Source: Plantago ovata
Lineage: Eukaryota; Streptophyta; Magnoliopsida; Lamiales; Plantaginaceae
Direction of reading: 5' to 3'
NCBI GenBank assembly: GCA_028274465.1
Contig: CM051457.1
Coordinates: 107,259,982-107,323,981 of the forward strand
DNA: 64,000 nucleotides
Shown here: positions 36,401 to 48,892 of the stretch, piece by piece
How positions within the stretch are numbered: position 1 is the stretch's first letter
How the letters are laid out: every line of letters starts with the position of its first letter
Made by a program: the position numbers and the translations under genes
Notes under the pieces: generated by a model
Databases searched by the model: none
What the model saw: the letters and a program-made list of their open reading frames with translations, nothing else
Told to the model about the DNA's origin: nothing

Positions 36401-39400
36401 AGGACTGCTGAAAGACTATGAAATTAGGTCATATATAGCAGCACAACATGTTGACTTTATGGGCCTGAAAAAACTACATGATGAGTGTGACTTGTATGTG
36501 TGAATTCTTGTTATTCATTTTCATTCATCTAGCTTGCCTTGGTTATTGAGATACAGTTAGGCTTAGCTGTTGCATAAATAGGATAGATGACTCGGGAAAT
36601 CACGTACTTACGTGGGTCATTTGAAGCAATTTATATCATCCGCTTGAGCTTTGGGGTTAAATTTGGCACAAGTTCTATACAGCTGCAAGTTTGTTAGTTT
36701 GAGATATAAATAGGCTAGTAAAGTGGTGATTGATATTCTGAAGAAAGGTCAACTTAATTTGCCTTTGATTTATTTGTAACTTTCGTTTTACTATTTATTA
36801 TGTACAATATTATATAGTTTTGGATTATTTTTTCACTCTAATGTTACCACCATGGGATTCTGCAGGAGCTGGTATTACTGCTATGGAGTTATTTCCAGGA
36901 TTTTCACTCTATCGTGGGCTGTATGAGTTTTCACAATATTCAATTCTTGGAAATTACATAGGAAGGGATGGAATGAAATGGACAGATTTAAATGATTCCA
37001 ACAATGGAATGAGAGACGCTATGATTATCATTTTAGTCGAATGGCTACTTATTCTTGCCTTCTATGTAAATCAAATTATATCATCTGGCAGTCCTCTTTT
37101 CTTCTTGCGTAATCGTGGAGAAAATCTTTCTTCATCAAAGCCTAGCTTGCGTAGACAAGGGTCTAAGCTTTTTGTTAAGATGGAGAAGCCTGATATTCTG
37201 GAAGAGGTAAATTAATATTGCACCTGCACAAATTAACAACCGTAGATCAATATCTGAAGTCTATGAACTAACCCACAGGGTGTTTGACACATGCCCTTCC
37301 TTAGAGATAGCCATCGTTTAAGTCACCAAAATCACATACCTGTGAGAATCTGCTGGGGGATAAGTCAGAAAATTTTGTACATAGTGTTGAAAAGTTTGAC
37401 GTAATTTTCCTTATGATGAAGAGGTAATTGTATTGCGAGATTCACATAAATCTTATAGCTGTGAGAGTGTGAGGATAAATGTTTTTGCACAAGGTACTTA
37501 TATAGTACATATAAATGGGGGAGGAGTTCATTCCTTGCATGACATGCTTGATTATTTTTTATTGTGCAAACATTTGACACGTTTTGTAATTTTGCAAATA
37601 ATTTCCAAATTATTAAAACATTTCCTAATTTATCATGACATTCTGCTATCATTATTCAATTTTAAGGGCCTATCATACTTACTTTCTGATATCATTAATT
37701 ATGTATTGCTTAGAGGGACAAGGTCGAACAATTTCACCTTCAATCAAGTGGAAATCATTCCATTATCTGTGATAATCTCAAGAAAGTATATCCAGGTAGG
37801 GACGGAAACCCTGAGAAATTTGCAGTTAAAGGACTCTCACTTGCTATACCAAAAGGTGAATGTTTTGGCATGCTTGGTCCGAATGGTGCAGGAAAAACTT
37901 CATTCATTAGTATGGTCAGTTCCTGATATCTGGATATGTGAAACTGTATCATGTCATCTCACATTTGTGCTATGTTTTATAGACACAAAATATTTCCTTC
38001 TAACACCTTTGGTATAACAGATGATTGGGCTAACCAAGCCAAGCTCTGGCACTGCTTTTGTTGAAGGACTTGATATACGGTCTGATATGGCTAGAATATA
38101 CACGAGCATGGGTGTTTGTCCCCAGCATGAGTAAGTATCAAAGGGAGAGAAATGTTTTCTTAAATTTTTTAGAGTCTTTGTCAATCGATGATCTTCACTT
38201 TAATATTTCTGGTTGGAGAAAAACAAACCTTCAAAGTTGATAAAATATCTTAATCGTGTCTATTGGCAGCTTACTCTGGGGATGTCTTACTGCAAGAGAG
38301 CACCTTCTTTTCTATGGAAGGATTAAGAATCTCAAAGGTGTTGCCTTAACAACTGTAAGAGTATATTACTAGCTGGTTTGACTGATGTACTTTTTTTATT
38401 ATCAAAAGAATTGGAGGGTGTTAATGTTTATCTCCTCATCTTGATCTCCAATACAATAGGCAGTTGAAGAATCTCTCAAGGGTGTGAATTTATTTCACGG
38501 TGGGGTGGCAGATAAACAAGCAATGAAATTTAGTGGAGGAATGAAGAGGAGGCTTAGTGTTGCTATTTCATTGATTGGAGATCCAAGAGTATGAACTTGT
38601 AACTCCTTATTGTGATATAAGTTCTCTCAATACTTAATCGTCCTAATTCTACCCTTTGTTTCCTTCCTAAAGGTGGTCTACATGGATGAACCAAGTACTG
38701 GTCTCGATCCAGCTTCAAGAAACCTGTTATGGAACGTAGTGACACATGCAAAGCAAAACAGGGCTATAATTCTCACTAGTAAGCTCGTCTCTCTACTTCC
38801 TTCCATCTTCCATGCATATGTTAATTTAGGATTGCGAGAGTTGGTGAATATTTGTTCTTCATTTTGTTTGTTCAGCACATTCAATGGAAGAGGCTGAGCA
38901 TCTATGTGATCGTCTAGGAATTTTCGTGGATGGCAGTATGCAGTGTGTTGGGAATTCTACAGAGGTATGTAAAATGTTAATGCTCAAGGTTTTGCCCATC
39001 TCTTCAAATAATCCCTTCAGCCATTCTGTACCACGATAGGATTACCACTAATTAGATTACCCATGATAATATTTGACATATTTAATCCTTACCTTTGATG
39101 TTATGTACTCCTATAACTGTTCCTTAGCTAAGCATACAATTAATGTGTTGATACACTTTTGTCCAGCCTACACTTTTTTATCCTTATGCAAATAAATAAA
39201 TGACAAATAAGTTACTAGAATAAACTTTTTCACCTAGATCCGCAAGGAGTCTGGTGAAACATAAAAATAAATAAATAAATATAATATAATATAAATAATG
39301 AGAGCATGAATACCATAATGTAAAGTTCTGTAATATTATTTGGCACATTTTAATATATTATAATTTAAAATTAGTTTGTAGTTTAAAGCGGAATTAATTG

Positions 39401-40189
39401 GCTAGTAGAAAACAAAATCAGAATATAACAATTGTTTTGAAATGGATTGAGTGTAAAGTTTTTCATCTAATTATATTATTTTATATCAATCTAATTACTC
39501 AAAATTCCATGAAAAAATAATGATGAAGAAAGAATACAATTTAATTATATTTAGACAAATTTATTTAAAGAGATATATATGAGATTTGAAGGTAAAATTT
39601 AGTAAATTGATTTTCATGATGATTAGGCAATATATGTTATCTTCCACTTGAGTGGAGGATTATAATATGCCATAATTACTGGATTAGAGGTATGTAATCC
39701 ATTTGGCCCTGAATTTAGCAACTCGTACAGAACAATGGATTAAAACTGATTAAACACGCAAATCTCTGATTATCTGCCTTCATACTATGTAGAGACCGGC
39801 TCGTTAAACTGTTGTAGAGTATATCAGTACATGTACTCTTATCCACCCACATCATGTTAATTCTACAAATAACTATTTTACAAATGCAGCTTAAGGCTAG
39901 ATATGGAGGTTCATATGTTTTTACTATGACAACATCCTTAAATCACGAGGAAGAAGTAGAAAATTTGGTAAGAGGCCTATCGCCGAATGCTAAGAAGATA
40001 TACCAAATCTCTGGAACACAAAAGTTTGAGTTGCCAAAGCAGGATATTAGAATAGCTGATGTTTTTCAAGCAGTTGAGAATGCAAAGAGTAGATTGACAG
40101 TTCAAGCATGGGGTTTAACAGATACCACGTTAGAGGACGTCTTTATCAAGGTTGCTCGAGGCTCTCAAGCATCCAGTGTTACCTCGTGA
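30478..40189 (+). CDS. ABCA7: Half-size ABCA transporter, ABCA7-type
   Basis: This is an ATP-driven membrane transporter of subfamily A (one membrane domain, one nucleotide-binding domain); substrates are mostly lipids or fatty acyl compounds in known members. Eighteen exons stay in frame: 30478-30552, 32035-32413, 33655-33734, 33843-33990, 34147-34266, 34357-34478, 34837-34995, 35082-35244, 35342-35467, 35555-35638, 36866-37206, 37714-37914, 38021-38130, 38270-38354, 38460-38588, 38673-38778, 38876-38964 and 39890-40189. They total 2817 nt, 938 codons (Arabidopsis ABCA7 is about 935). Marks: start MADITDPASFWTQSNALLRK, one early span, Cys-rich loop, membrane cluster (about 340-500), Walker A GPNGAGKT (654-661), Q-loop CPQH, signature FSGGMKRR (755-762), Walker B VVYMDEPSTGLDP (from 775) and H-loop THSMEEAE. 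All catalytic residues are intact, so it should be functional. Paralogues ABCA3-ABCA8 are close, so the number is a best guess. Confidence 0.93.
32503..33453. mobile_element. Candidate TIR transposon in intron 2 of the ABCA7-like gene
   Basis: The left edge 'ttgcattttaggtcc..ccttttgcaaaacaggtcc' (32503-32548) and the right edge (33400-33453) are imperfect inverted repeats of about 45-50 bp. Both contain 'ttttgcaaa' with 'ggtcc' or 'ggacc'. The interior (TA-rich tract at 32739-32766, pyrimidine tract at 33230-33330) codes for nothing recognisable. The length and long arms suggest a small Mutator-like element. No clean target duplication was found. Confidence 0.45.
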
Positions 40190-40411
40190 CAACATTAGAA
40201 CTTGGTCTTGAATTACATAGATACGTTGCTTGGGTTGCAGGACCTTAATTAGTAGAGTTTCAGTGGTACGGAGAGTGACTGTAAATTATCTTGCTCATTT
40301 TTCTTCTTCATTTTTTAATTTTATTTTTTCCCAATACATTCAAACATACACTCGTATACTTTTTAATTTTATACACCCTATAAAATTTTCATGAAAGGGA
40401 TTATTGAAATA
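40190..40411 (+). other. 3' flank of the ABCA7-like gene
   Basis: Probable 3' UTR and terminator region between the ABCA stop codon and the LTR at 40412. It is AT-rich with no second gene. Confidence 0.5.
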
Positions 40412-41109
40412 TGTTGGGTTCCAACAAGAAACAGGGTTCACCCGAACCCCAAGCTCAACCCCCGGAACAATACAGAAGTAAATGAGAAATATGACAGACT
40501 AATAACCACGACTCAATGGAAAAAAGATAAGAATTGAAATTAAAGAACAAGAGACGTTTTAACGTGGTTCGGTTTTGAATAAACCTACATCCACGGAGAT
40601 CTGTAGATCTCAATCCACTATCAAGATAAGATGAATACAAGAAACCCTCAGTTTACAAGAACAGCAGATCTGAAAGAGTTCTTCCGTGCAATCTCACTAA
40701 TTTTCTCTCTCTATCTCTAGCTTACTCTCCAAGCAAAAGCTTAGCAAGCTTTCTCTCTCTAGGAATTGATCCTATCTACATCTTTGTGGTCTTGATCTGA
40801 TCTAAGAATTATCACAAGCTAACAAGGAGTATTTATGATGCCATGTACATCAATATTCCCTAACAACCACTCACAAGGCACCAACTATCTCTCTTTGAAA
40901 AGGACAGCTCCATGTGTTAACACACAACCAATAGAAATTAGGTGCATGCATATCAAACCCATTAGCTGGATCTTGTCTTATAGCTGACCCATCTAGAAGC
41001 TTCCAGGAACGTGTTCCAACCACTAGAATGTCTGAGAGCTTGTTAGAATTGAGATAACACCGGTGTTGAGTCCGTACCAATCAGGGGTTCGGCAACCCCA
41101 TGGTCAACA
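40412..41109 (-). repeat. 3' LTR of the inverted copia element
   Basis: 698 bp, starting TGTTGGGTTCC and ending GGTCAACA on the plus strand (TG..CA ends). It matches 45004-45641 over nearly its whole length. Confidence 0.8.
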
Positions 41110-41179
41110 CCCACAAATCTCCACCTTTAGCTCAATTCTCCAACAGCCAGTGTAGTCACCACACCAAGCCAGACATAGA

Positions 41180-41450
41180 CACAGATACACACACCCCTGA
41201 GGTTAGGATGCAGCCCCATCACATCTCTTTGGTTAAGATGCAAACCCCTCCACACCTCTAAGGTTAAGATGCAGCCCCTCCACATCTCTAAAGTTAAGAT
41301 GCAACCCCATGCCCACATCTCTAAGGTTAAGATGCAACCCCTCCACACCTCTTAGGTTAAGATGCACCCCATGCCCCCATCTCTAAGGTTAAGATGGTCC
41401 CCATGCCCTCCCATCTCTAAGGTTAAGATGGTCCCCATCTCCGGTCTTGT
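41180..41450 (-). repeat. Minisatellite between copia pol and its 3' LTR
   Basis: About eight imperfect copies of a roughly 30-36-bp unit built on 'catctctaaggttaagatg', with variable C-rich joins. Similar repeated leaders beside the polypurine tract are seen in some copia elements. It creates spurious repetitive open frames on the minus strand. Confidence 0.85.
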
Positions 41451-44400
41451 ACACCCCATCATAATACCAAGACACAACTGAATTTAGGTCTAGGTAAAGC
41501 ATTTGCCATACAATCAGCATATGCAGATGTGTGGGTTTTCAGAACTCTAACCATGCCCTTTCCAATTACATCTCTGGTGAAGTACAACCTCACATCAACA
41601 TGCTATGTCCTTCCATGTTGTTTCTGATGCTTTGCTAACAAGATCACACTCTGATTATCCCAGTATATTGCGACCCTTTTCTTGCAGAACTCCAAACTCC
41701 ATAAGAAGACTCTTCAGCCACAAAGCTTTCTTCAATGTAACCTACTTCCTATGATCCAAGCTTGCTGCAAAGTCAGCTTCAACATACCAATCAGAGCTCC
41801 ACCTTTATTCTCAAACTGCAATCCAGTGTTGATGAAACTTCAACACACTTGACAACTTACAATGCTTTACTCCAAGGTTCCCCATGCATCCACTAATGAT
41901 ACTCATTACAAAAAACACTACATTTGGCATGTAACATATCATAGCATACATGATACTCCCATAGCATCTGAATAAGGCAATCTTTATATATACCTCAGCT
42001 CCTCCAAGTCTTTGAATATTGCTCATCAGAAAGTTGTATCCCTGGCATCATACCATACTACCACAATCCATCATATTGAACCTGGCCAAACGCCTTCAAT
42101 AGATACCGGACTGAGATAGAAACAAACTTCCCTCCGATGAATTACCGCAAATATCCATTCCTAAGATCCCCTGAGCTGTCCTCATGTCCTTCATAAAAAA
42201 GCATCTTCCTGAAACTCATCATCCAAGGCTTTACATTCATCACCTGGGTGATCTGGGACCTGATCCAAAGCCTTGTTGTCTTGTGGTTGATGTAGGGGTT
42301 GGCTGAACACCTTGCTCAACACCCTCTGTATCAGTCTGCTCCACAATCCCAACATTCCTGGTGCTATATCAGTTCCATCCACAGACTCCACCTCAACTGA
42401 AATACCCTATACAGATCCATGCTCATTTGATGTGTTCTTCACTTGTGAAAGAATCCCATTTGCTACCAGCCCGGCTGAGAAACTCAATGTACTCCCTATC
42501 CTTGAACTTTACCTTCTTCATGAACAACCATTTGCAACTGGCCAGCCTTTAAGACACAACTACAATCTTCTTGGTTTCATTCTCCAAAGAAACAAGTTCC
42601 TCCCAGATAGCTTCCATCCAAGTATCCTTCTCACCGCAACCTATTACATTGCCAAAGCCTAGCAAATCTCTTCCCAAGTTCACACTCTTTAGTGTCTTGA
42701 ATAGCTATATCCAGATGATGATGATCATCAATAGCTTCCTCAACTGACTGTATTCCAGGAACCTGCCCAATAACCTGTAGTTCAATTGCACCTGGTATAT
42801 CCCGTTCATTATTATCTGGGGTTGGACCCGGTGTTGGGTGAACACCATCCACAACACCCTCCAAGGACTCCACCTCAACAGCCATATCCTCTGCAAAACA
42901 TTGATTACTTATACTGGCTTTCCCCAGTGGTACCATCTGCTCAATAAAGACCACATTCCAGCCCACTATACATTTCTCCTTCCATGACTCAATGCACCAA
43001 AGTCTAGAAACTTTGCCACCTTCAAGAAAACCTAAGTATGCACACTTAAGTGCCCTTGTTTCAGTTTAACCCTCTTGATATGTGCATATGTCAAACACCC
43101 AAATACCTTCAACTGCAAGTACTCAACAAGAGAACTCATGGCACAATTGATTTGGTGTCTTTGAAACTTAGTAAAGTTGATGGACTTTTAATCCCAGAGC
43201 ATCACAATGTCCAACCACTGTCAGGTGCCTTGTAATCCCTCCATCTTGCAGAAACTGTTGAACTCCTCAAATAAGAATTTATACCATTATCATCCTTGAA
43301 CACTTTTGAGCTTCCTACCAGACTACCAGTCTTGTTCTCAATCTCATTGAGTCATTCCAATGTATTGAATGCCTGATCATTATGATCTCAATACATAGAC
43401 CCATGATTTCCTTGAGTGAACATATTCCATAATGGCTTTTACTTGTGTGCTTCCCAGATTCAAAGCTTGTCTTGTGAGCCTTCCTCATCACACATATTCC
43501 ACAGAATGATAACTTGGATACATCATCTCCAAAGGGTAACCTCTGCTTTGACAGCTCCTACAACCCTTTTCACCAAGATGAACCAATCTTCATGCCACAA
43601 ACCTCTGCTATGTGTAACAACTATAGTGAGACCCAATGATAGTGTGACCATTCAGACAATACAACCCATTCTCCTCGACTCCCTCCATTACCAGTGTTTT
43701 CTCCCTTCATCACCTCTAATACTCCATGTATATCCCAGTGAATCCAAAACACCTAGAGTTACCAAGTCTCTTCAAATCAGGTTTGTATCTAACATCTGTA
43801 AGGATCCCCACACTTCCATCATCCTGTTTTAAGCCTTATGCTCCCAACTCCTCTCACTTACAAGACATAATGAATCACAGCAACACATTCCACCATCACT
43901 ATGTTTAACTCAAAATTAGTTCTTAACCAGACTCATATGATAAGAGTAATCTGAATCTACCATCTATGATACATCTATACTACACTCACAAACATTCAGT
44001 GCTTCTACTATATCATACTTAATATCAACTTCAACATAAACAACAGTTTTACCTCCACCTTGAGTTGAGCTGCCTTTCCTTGCATTTTGATATGAAAAAC
44101 AGTCTTCCAGATGTCCTTCCAGGTGACAATGAAAACATTTCATGTTCTCAATCCAGTCCCCAACATAATTCCAACTCCTCCAGGCCTCTGAACTATCTGC
44201 TGTTGGTTTACAGGTTACAGAGGTTGACTCAACCTCACCCCCAACCCTGCAGATAACACCTCCAGTTTTTTCAGAACTGTCTGTTGTAAGCTACCTTGGC
44301 CTTTCCTAGCTTGACTACGAGACTCACAGCACTTCCACCAGGTTTTTGACTGTGAATGTTCCTCCTCTATCATGATGACATTCCTGACAACCTCCAATGT

Positions 44401-45003
44401 TGATGCTACTCCATTCTTGCCAAATCCCAGGGTCTCCATGAACTAATCAATACCCACTTGACAGAACACATACAACAATGTCAAGGCCTTGCCTGCATCA
44501 CATGTAGTATCCCTACACTTGATAGATAATCCACTTGCTTGTCAAAACCACCTAGCTGCTGCAACACAAGTCAGATCTGCAGTCCTCCTAAAAGCCAATA
44601 ATACATGTATGAGATATTTCCAGTTGGCTGTGGTTTTCACCTACACACAGTACCCCAACCTATCCCAAAACACCTTTTATAGTTGTCTCCATTGACCCCT
44701 CATCTAGTGCTTTACCACCAAGGGCCAAAAAACAACAAACTGAAAGTTATTCCCTCGATTCTGCGTTCACCATTTGCATCAAAAACAGCTGCAAACCAGG
44801 CATCCCCTTCGAGAACTTTCACCTCTCCTTTACTTTCCAGATCTGATCTCATTCACAACTTCAAAATAGCTGCAAGATCCAAATGATCCACTAGAGCCTC
44901 CATCTTCAGTTTCCATAACCCAAAATCAGTCTTCTCAGTAAGTTTCTCAATCTCATACTTCACAGCCATGCTCACAATTGACCTTCCCACAAACGGCACC
45001 ACT

Positions 45004-45641
45004 TGTTGGGTTCCAACAAGAAACAGGGTTCACCCGAACCCCAAGCTCAACCCCCAGAACAATAAAGAAGTAAATGAGAAATATGACAGACTAATAACCA
45101 GGACTCAATGGAAACAAGATAAGAACTGAAAGTAAAGAACAAGAGACATTTTAACGTGGTTCGGTTTTGAATAAACCTACATCCACAGATATTTGTAGAT
45201 CTCAATCCACTATCAAGATAAGATGAATACAAGAAACCCTCAGTTTACAAGAACAACAGATCTGGAAGAGTTCTTCCCTGCAATTTCACTGATTTTCTCT
45301 CTCTATCTCTAGCTTACTCTCCAAGCAAAAGCTTAGCAAGCTTTCTTTCTCTAGGAATTGATCCTATCTACATCTTTGTTGTCTTGATATGTCTAAGAAT
45401 TATCACAAGCTAACAAGGAGTATTTATGATGCCATGTACCTCAATATTCCCTAACAACCACTCACAAGGCACCAACTATCTCTCTCTGAAAAGGACAGCC
45501 CCATGTGTTCACACACAACCAATAGAAATTAGGTGCATGCATATCAAACTCATTAGTTGAACCTTGTCTTATAGCTGACCCATCTAGAAGCTTCCAGAAA
45601 CGTGTTCCAACTGCTAGAATGCCTGAGAGCTTGTTAGAATT
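45004..45641 (-). repeat. 5' LTR of the inverted copia element, outer end lost
   Basis: Matches the other LTR until 'gttagaattgag' at 45641, then departs. About 60 bp of the outer LTR end (present at 41050-41109) is missing, so target duplications cannot be checked on this side. Confidence 0.75.
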
Positions 45642-47489
45642 GAGTTGGCCCGGAACATTCTTACTTCTACCAACGCCGTACTCATTTAGATACAAAACAA
45701 GCCACTGAGAGAAAATATAAAATTGCTTTCGTTCTGGAAATCATAATGCATGCAAATGAAGTCTCGAACATGACATCTTCTTCAATCGTGTAACTTAGCG
45801 TCTCGTTTCGAATCTCCAAAATTCTCTGATGCTCCTTATGATTATATGAAGGAAATGAAAGTGAAAGCGGCCGGTTGGCACTTCTTATCAAGTGGCATAA
45901 GAAACCTTCACTTAAAATCATGAAGTCCGGTGCGGAATCGTATTGTTTGTTAATGATAATACAATTCTAATGCAATAGAAAACACAACAATACAATATTG
46001 AAATAAACTGCAAATGTTGTTCAACATGTTGTCAATAATGTTCCCAACATATAGTACAACAAAAATGAAAAGTGCAGAAATAAAACTGTAAAGTAAAGGA
46101 CACAGACACACCAGAGTAGTCTCAATTCTTCAAGAATAATATAAACAATTAATCCTGGAAACGCCTTCAAGGACAAAAGACTACAACATGCAAATCTATA
46201 AAAAGTGTAATCACCAAACACACCTTGTGGTGATTGATCACCAGTGCTCAATGCACTTGGATATATTTTATATATCCTTGATATTTCGATTTTACTTTAT
46301 TCATAAATTTAATTAGTTCCATATAGTTGTGTTGTATTTACATGTGCAGATTATTTCAATGCAATACATCGTTTGGTGGTCATGGAAAATTCAGTGCACA
46401 CTTTTATAAAACATGGCAAATGTGGTCCATTCGTCACTTAAGTTGCCTAGTCACTATTTTTATTTTCCACGTAGATTACACATAATTAAAATAATTAAAA
46501 TAATTAAAAAATTATATTAAAATTTTTATTAATTATAAATAACCCAATATTAAATAATTAAAAAAGAGAAAATATTCAATTATAAATATTACATAAAAAA
46601 AATTAAAAAAGAAATTTAAACAATTCCATCATAAATTCCTAAACAATTCACACAAAAATCAAAACCAATATATCTCCTATGTTTTGTTTTTTGTCATTTT
46701 TTGTTTCTTGTGTTCATTAATTCAGGTTTTGCAGTTTTTTTCTGAAATTACATTTAAGTTCTATTATATAAATGTATATATACACATTTGATGCCATGTG
46801 GATTTGACACAAGTGCAAAATTTTGTCCAACTAAGCATGGTCAGCTCAAATGGACTACAATTGCCATATTTTATAAAAGTGTGGACCAACATTGCCAAGG
46901 TGACCAAACGATGTACTGCATACGCCTAAACACCCAAACTTATGAACCAGATTTGCCAATTGTCCTATATATACACACACACGTACGATGATTATTATTA
47001 AGTTATACACACACACACGTATACTTCCCTGAGAAGGAAACAATTCCTAAACCAGGTAGAATTTTAGACTTAATGCTTACCTAAATTATTTTACTTGCAT
47101 ATAAATTTTGGATAGGATTGATCCAGAACACGATGTGGTTTCTAAACCACATGGTCTACAAAATTAGGTCTTTTTCTATGGATGTGTCACAAGACTCGTC
47201 TTAGGAGTAGTCAACTCTAGCAACAAGAAAGTCATTAAGAGACTAATTCTCAACTAACTCCACCTTATGGACTAACAATTGAGTTGGGTACTCAAAGTCC
47301 ACAGACCATTTGCTTCCTCTTTGTAAAACCATTTGGTTGAATTGTAATTTTAATCGTTCAGTGTATTAGGGTCTCTAGTGGTTTGGGTAAGGCTTTTGGT
47401 TCAGGGGCTGGTTTTCAGAGTTAGCATTGGGTTGTTGTCTCTCGTTTGGTTTTCTCTTGATGTACTATTCCGATTAATATATATATATA
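45642..47489. other. Unassigned DNA between transposons
   Basis: No host exon or complete element was recognised. The minus-strand open stretch at 45682-45921 has no family that I recognise. 45930-46260 contains LTR-like phrases ('ttgtggtgattgatcacc'). The remainder is AT-rich. Confidence 0.45.
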
Positions 47490-48180
47490 CTAGGAACTGC
47501 GTCCGCGTGTGAAGCGTAATCTTGTAGAACATTATTGTTTTACTAAATAATATATTGAAATGAACGGAGTAAATATATAATTTTCACATAATGACTTCAA
47601 ACTTAACATAAATGGTGTCCTATAAATGTATATAGTTTTTGTAGTTATGCAATTAATAGTTTTGAATTGAACTATATTAGACATACGGAAAGTATTCTTC
47701 CGACGAGTTAAAAACCATCAGATACATCTCTAGACTTTGGAAACATTCAACTTCAAAATCTGTGATGCATCTTTCGCATGGTTTTTAATTATTTTTATCG
47801 TATGATTTAAGAATAATTTAAGGTCAAAATGAATATTGAAAATCTCAACAAAATCAAGTGTTACATTTATCATTGGACGGAGGAAGTATTTCTTTTTTTA
47901 TAAGAACATATCATGGTTATTTTTAAATTAAGTATAATACGACCATACAACTTTATGTTAAAAAATAAAAATTTAAGAAGAGAATAAATAAAACAGAAAA
48001 AAATTACGTCAATAAGATTCGAACCCAACACCTTCAACTAAAATAATAATACAAATAATAGAGAAAAATCACTCCAACAGGATTCGAACCCTACAACTTA
48101 TAATTAAATAATGACACATGTACGCACCAGATTGAAATTGGATAAGCAAGATCAACGGATTAAAACTGATTGGTAGGTCG
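47490..48180 (-). mobile_element. Second Helitron-like copy (deleted internally)
   Basis: It begins with CTAG (47490-47493) preceded by A, as in the 5313 copy, and matches that copy for about 290 bp. It then jumps to the part equivalent to about 5950-6365, so roughly 340 bp including the left half of the nested MITE is deleted. The terminal hairpin has lost one arm. The right end stops at a TA microsatellite. Confidence 0.6.
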
Positions 48181-48181
48181 T

Positions 48182-48198
48182 GTATATATATATATGTG

Positions 48199-48283
<85 letters not shown>
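48182..48283. repeat. (TA)n microsatellite
   Basis: About 100 bp of almost pure TA with a few GTA interruptions. It generates meaningless Tyr-Ile open frames on both strands. Confidence 0.97.
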
Positions 48284-48286
<3 letters not shown>

Positions 48287-48480
48287 CGGGCATAATAACC
48301 GAAAACCGAAAACCGAAAAACCAAACCGAACCAATCTGATTCAGCATCTTCGGTTCGGTTCGCGGTTCATTACTTTGACAGATTTCGGTTTTTGGTTCGG
48401 TTAAAAAACCACAGTTTATCGGATTAAACCGATCCGATCAATATTATTATTATTATTATTATTTTTTACAAATTATATAT
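48284..48480. mobile_element. Possible hAT-type terminus with CCGAA/GGTTCGG repeats
   Basis: 'tagggtcgggcataa' is followed by repeats of 'accgaaa' and the inverted 'ggttcggtt'. This is a pattern commonly seen near the ends of plant hAT elements. Only one end is visible. Confidence 0.3.
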
Positions 48481-48539
48481 ACGGCACTCCAGTCTTCTCC
48501 TCATTTTTTTACAAATTATATATAAGTAGTATATAACCC

Positions 48540-48787
48540 AATACTGGGCGCGTGGAGCCAGCGCGTGTGCGGCCCGACAAGAAGGCTCGAAGGGCTGCGG
48601 TGTTTCTCTGACGATAGAAGTCTCTCTTCCCGAAGTCTGTTTTTTACTTTCGCCATCTACAGACTCTTCAGACCTGTCGATGCCTCTCCAATTTCGCCCT
48701 AATAAAGAGAAACGTGTGCCGGCGAGCAATCATTCCTCCGTACTAAGTTAACCGGCCCCAAATTTGCAAGAGAGCTCAGCTGCAAGC
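48540..48787 (+). other. GC-richer segment, possible 5' part of a disrupted host gene
   Basis: Compared with its surroundings this stretch is GC-rich and free of repeats, as expected of a promoter/first exon. If the 1.6-kb insertion at 48788-50353 is skipped, sequence up to 48787 continues at 50394. The frame GPKFARELSCKLDNEDRLAK then ends at a consensus donor (AAG/GTACGTG near 50420). I do not recognise the protein and no in-frame ATG is certain. Confidence 0.35.
48748..48787 (+). repeat. Left copy of an exact 40-bp duplication
   Basis: Identical to 50354-50393. The pair flanks the truncated copia insertion. It starts 'ttaaccggcccc' and ends 'gctgcaagc'. Confidence 0.95.
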
Positions 48788-48892
48788 ACCATCGAACATC
48801 TTAACGTTAACAAAACCAATTCCTTTCACACTGCATGCTTGATTATTACCCAATTGCAGAGAACCACCATCTTCATACTTAAGAGAACTAAA

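Larger units (their letters stand above)
40412..45641 (-). mobile_element. Old Ty1/copia retrotransposon, inverted, degenerate
   Basis: Two direct repeats bound the element: 40412-41109 (3' LTR, since the element reads leftwards) and 45004-45641 (5' LTR). At the inner edge of the 5' LTR the minus strand reads AACA then 'agtggtgccgtttgtggg', a primer-site/leader arrangement shared with the truncated copia at 49840. A gag start (ATG at 44969, then TDFGLWKLKMEAL text) soon meets a stop. Worn reverse transcriptase text (GSIMYAMICYMPN type) is at about 41850-41980. A purine-rich tract borders the 3' LTR at 41110. The LTRs differ at several percent of sites by eye, so it is much older than the two elements further right. 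No complete enzyme is encoded. Confidence 0.8.

Noticed and set aside
37433-38017. 194-codon open frame starting at 37433
   Set aside because: It is out of frame with the ABCA protein over exon 12 and otherwise covers intron. The in-frame exon 37714-37914 explains the conserved text.
41127-41348. Repetitive minus-strand frame reading like a Trp/Leu repeat protein
   Set aside because: It is only the translated minisatellite of the old copia element and has no start context or homology.
42312-44886. Several plus-strand open frames of 60-138 codons
   Set aside because: They are antisense to the degenerate copia pol, whose worn reading on the minus strand explains this region.
45682-45921. 79-codon minus-strand frame next to the copia LTR
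   Set aside because: I could not link it to a family; no splice sites or neighbours support a gene.
48069-48404. Long Tyr-Ile open frames on both strands
   Set aside because: They are products of the TA microsatellite and have no protein character.
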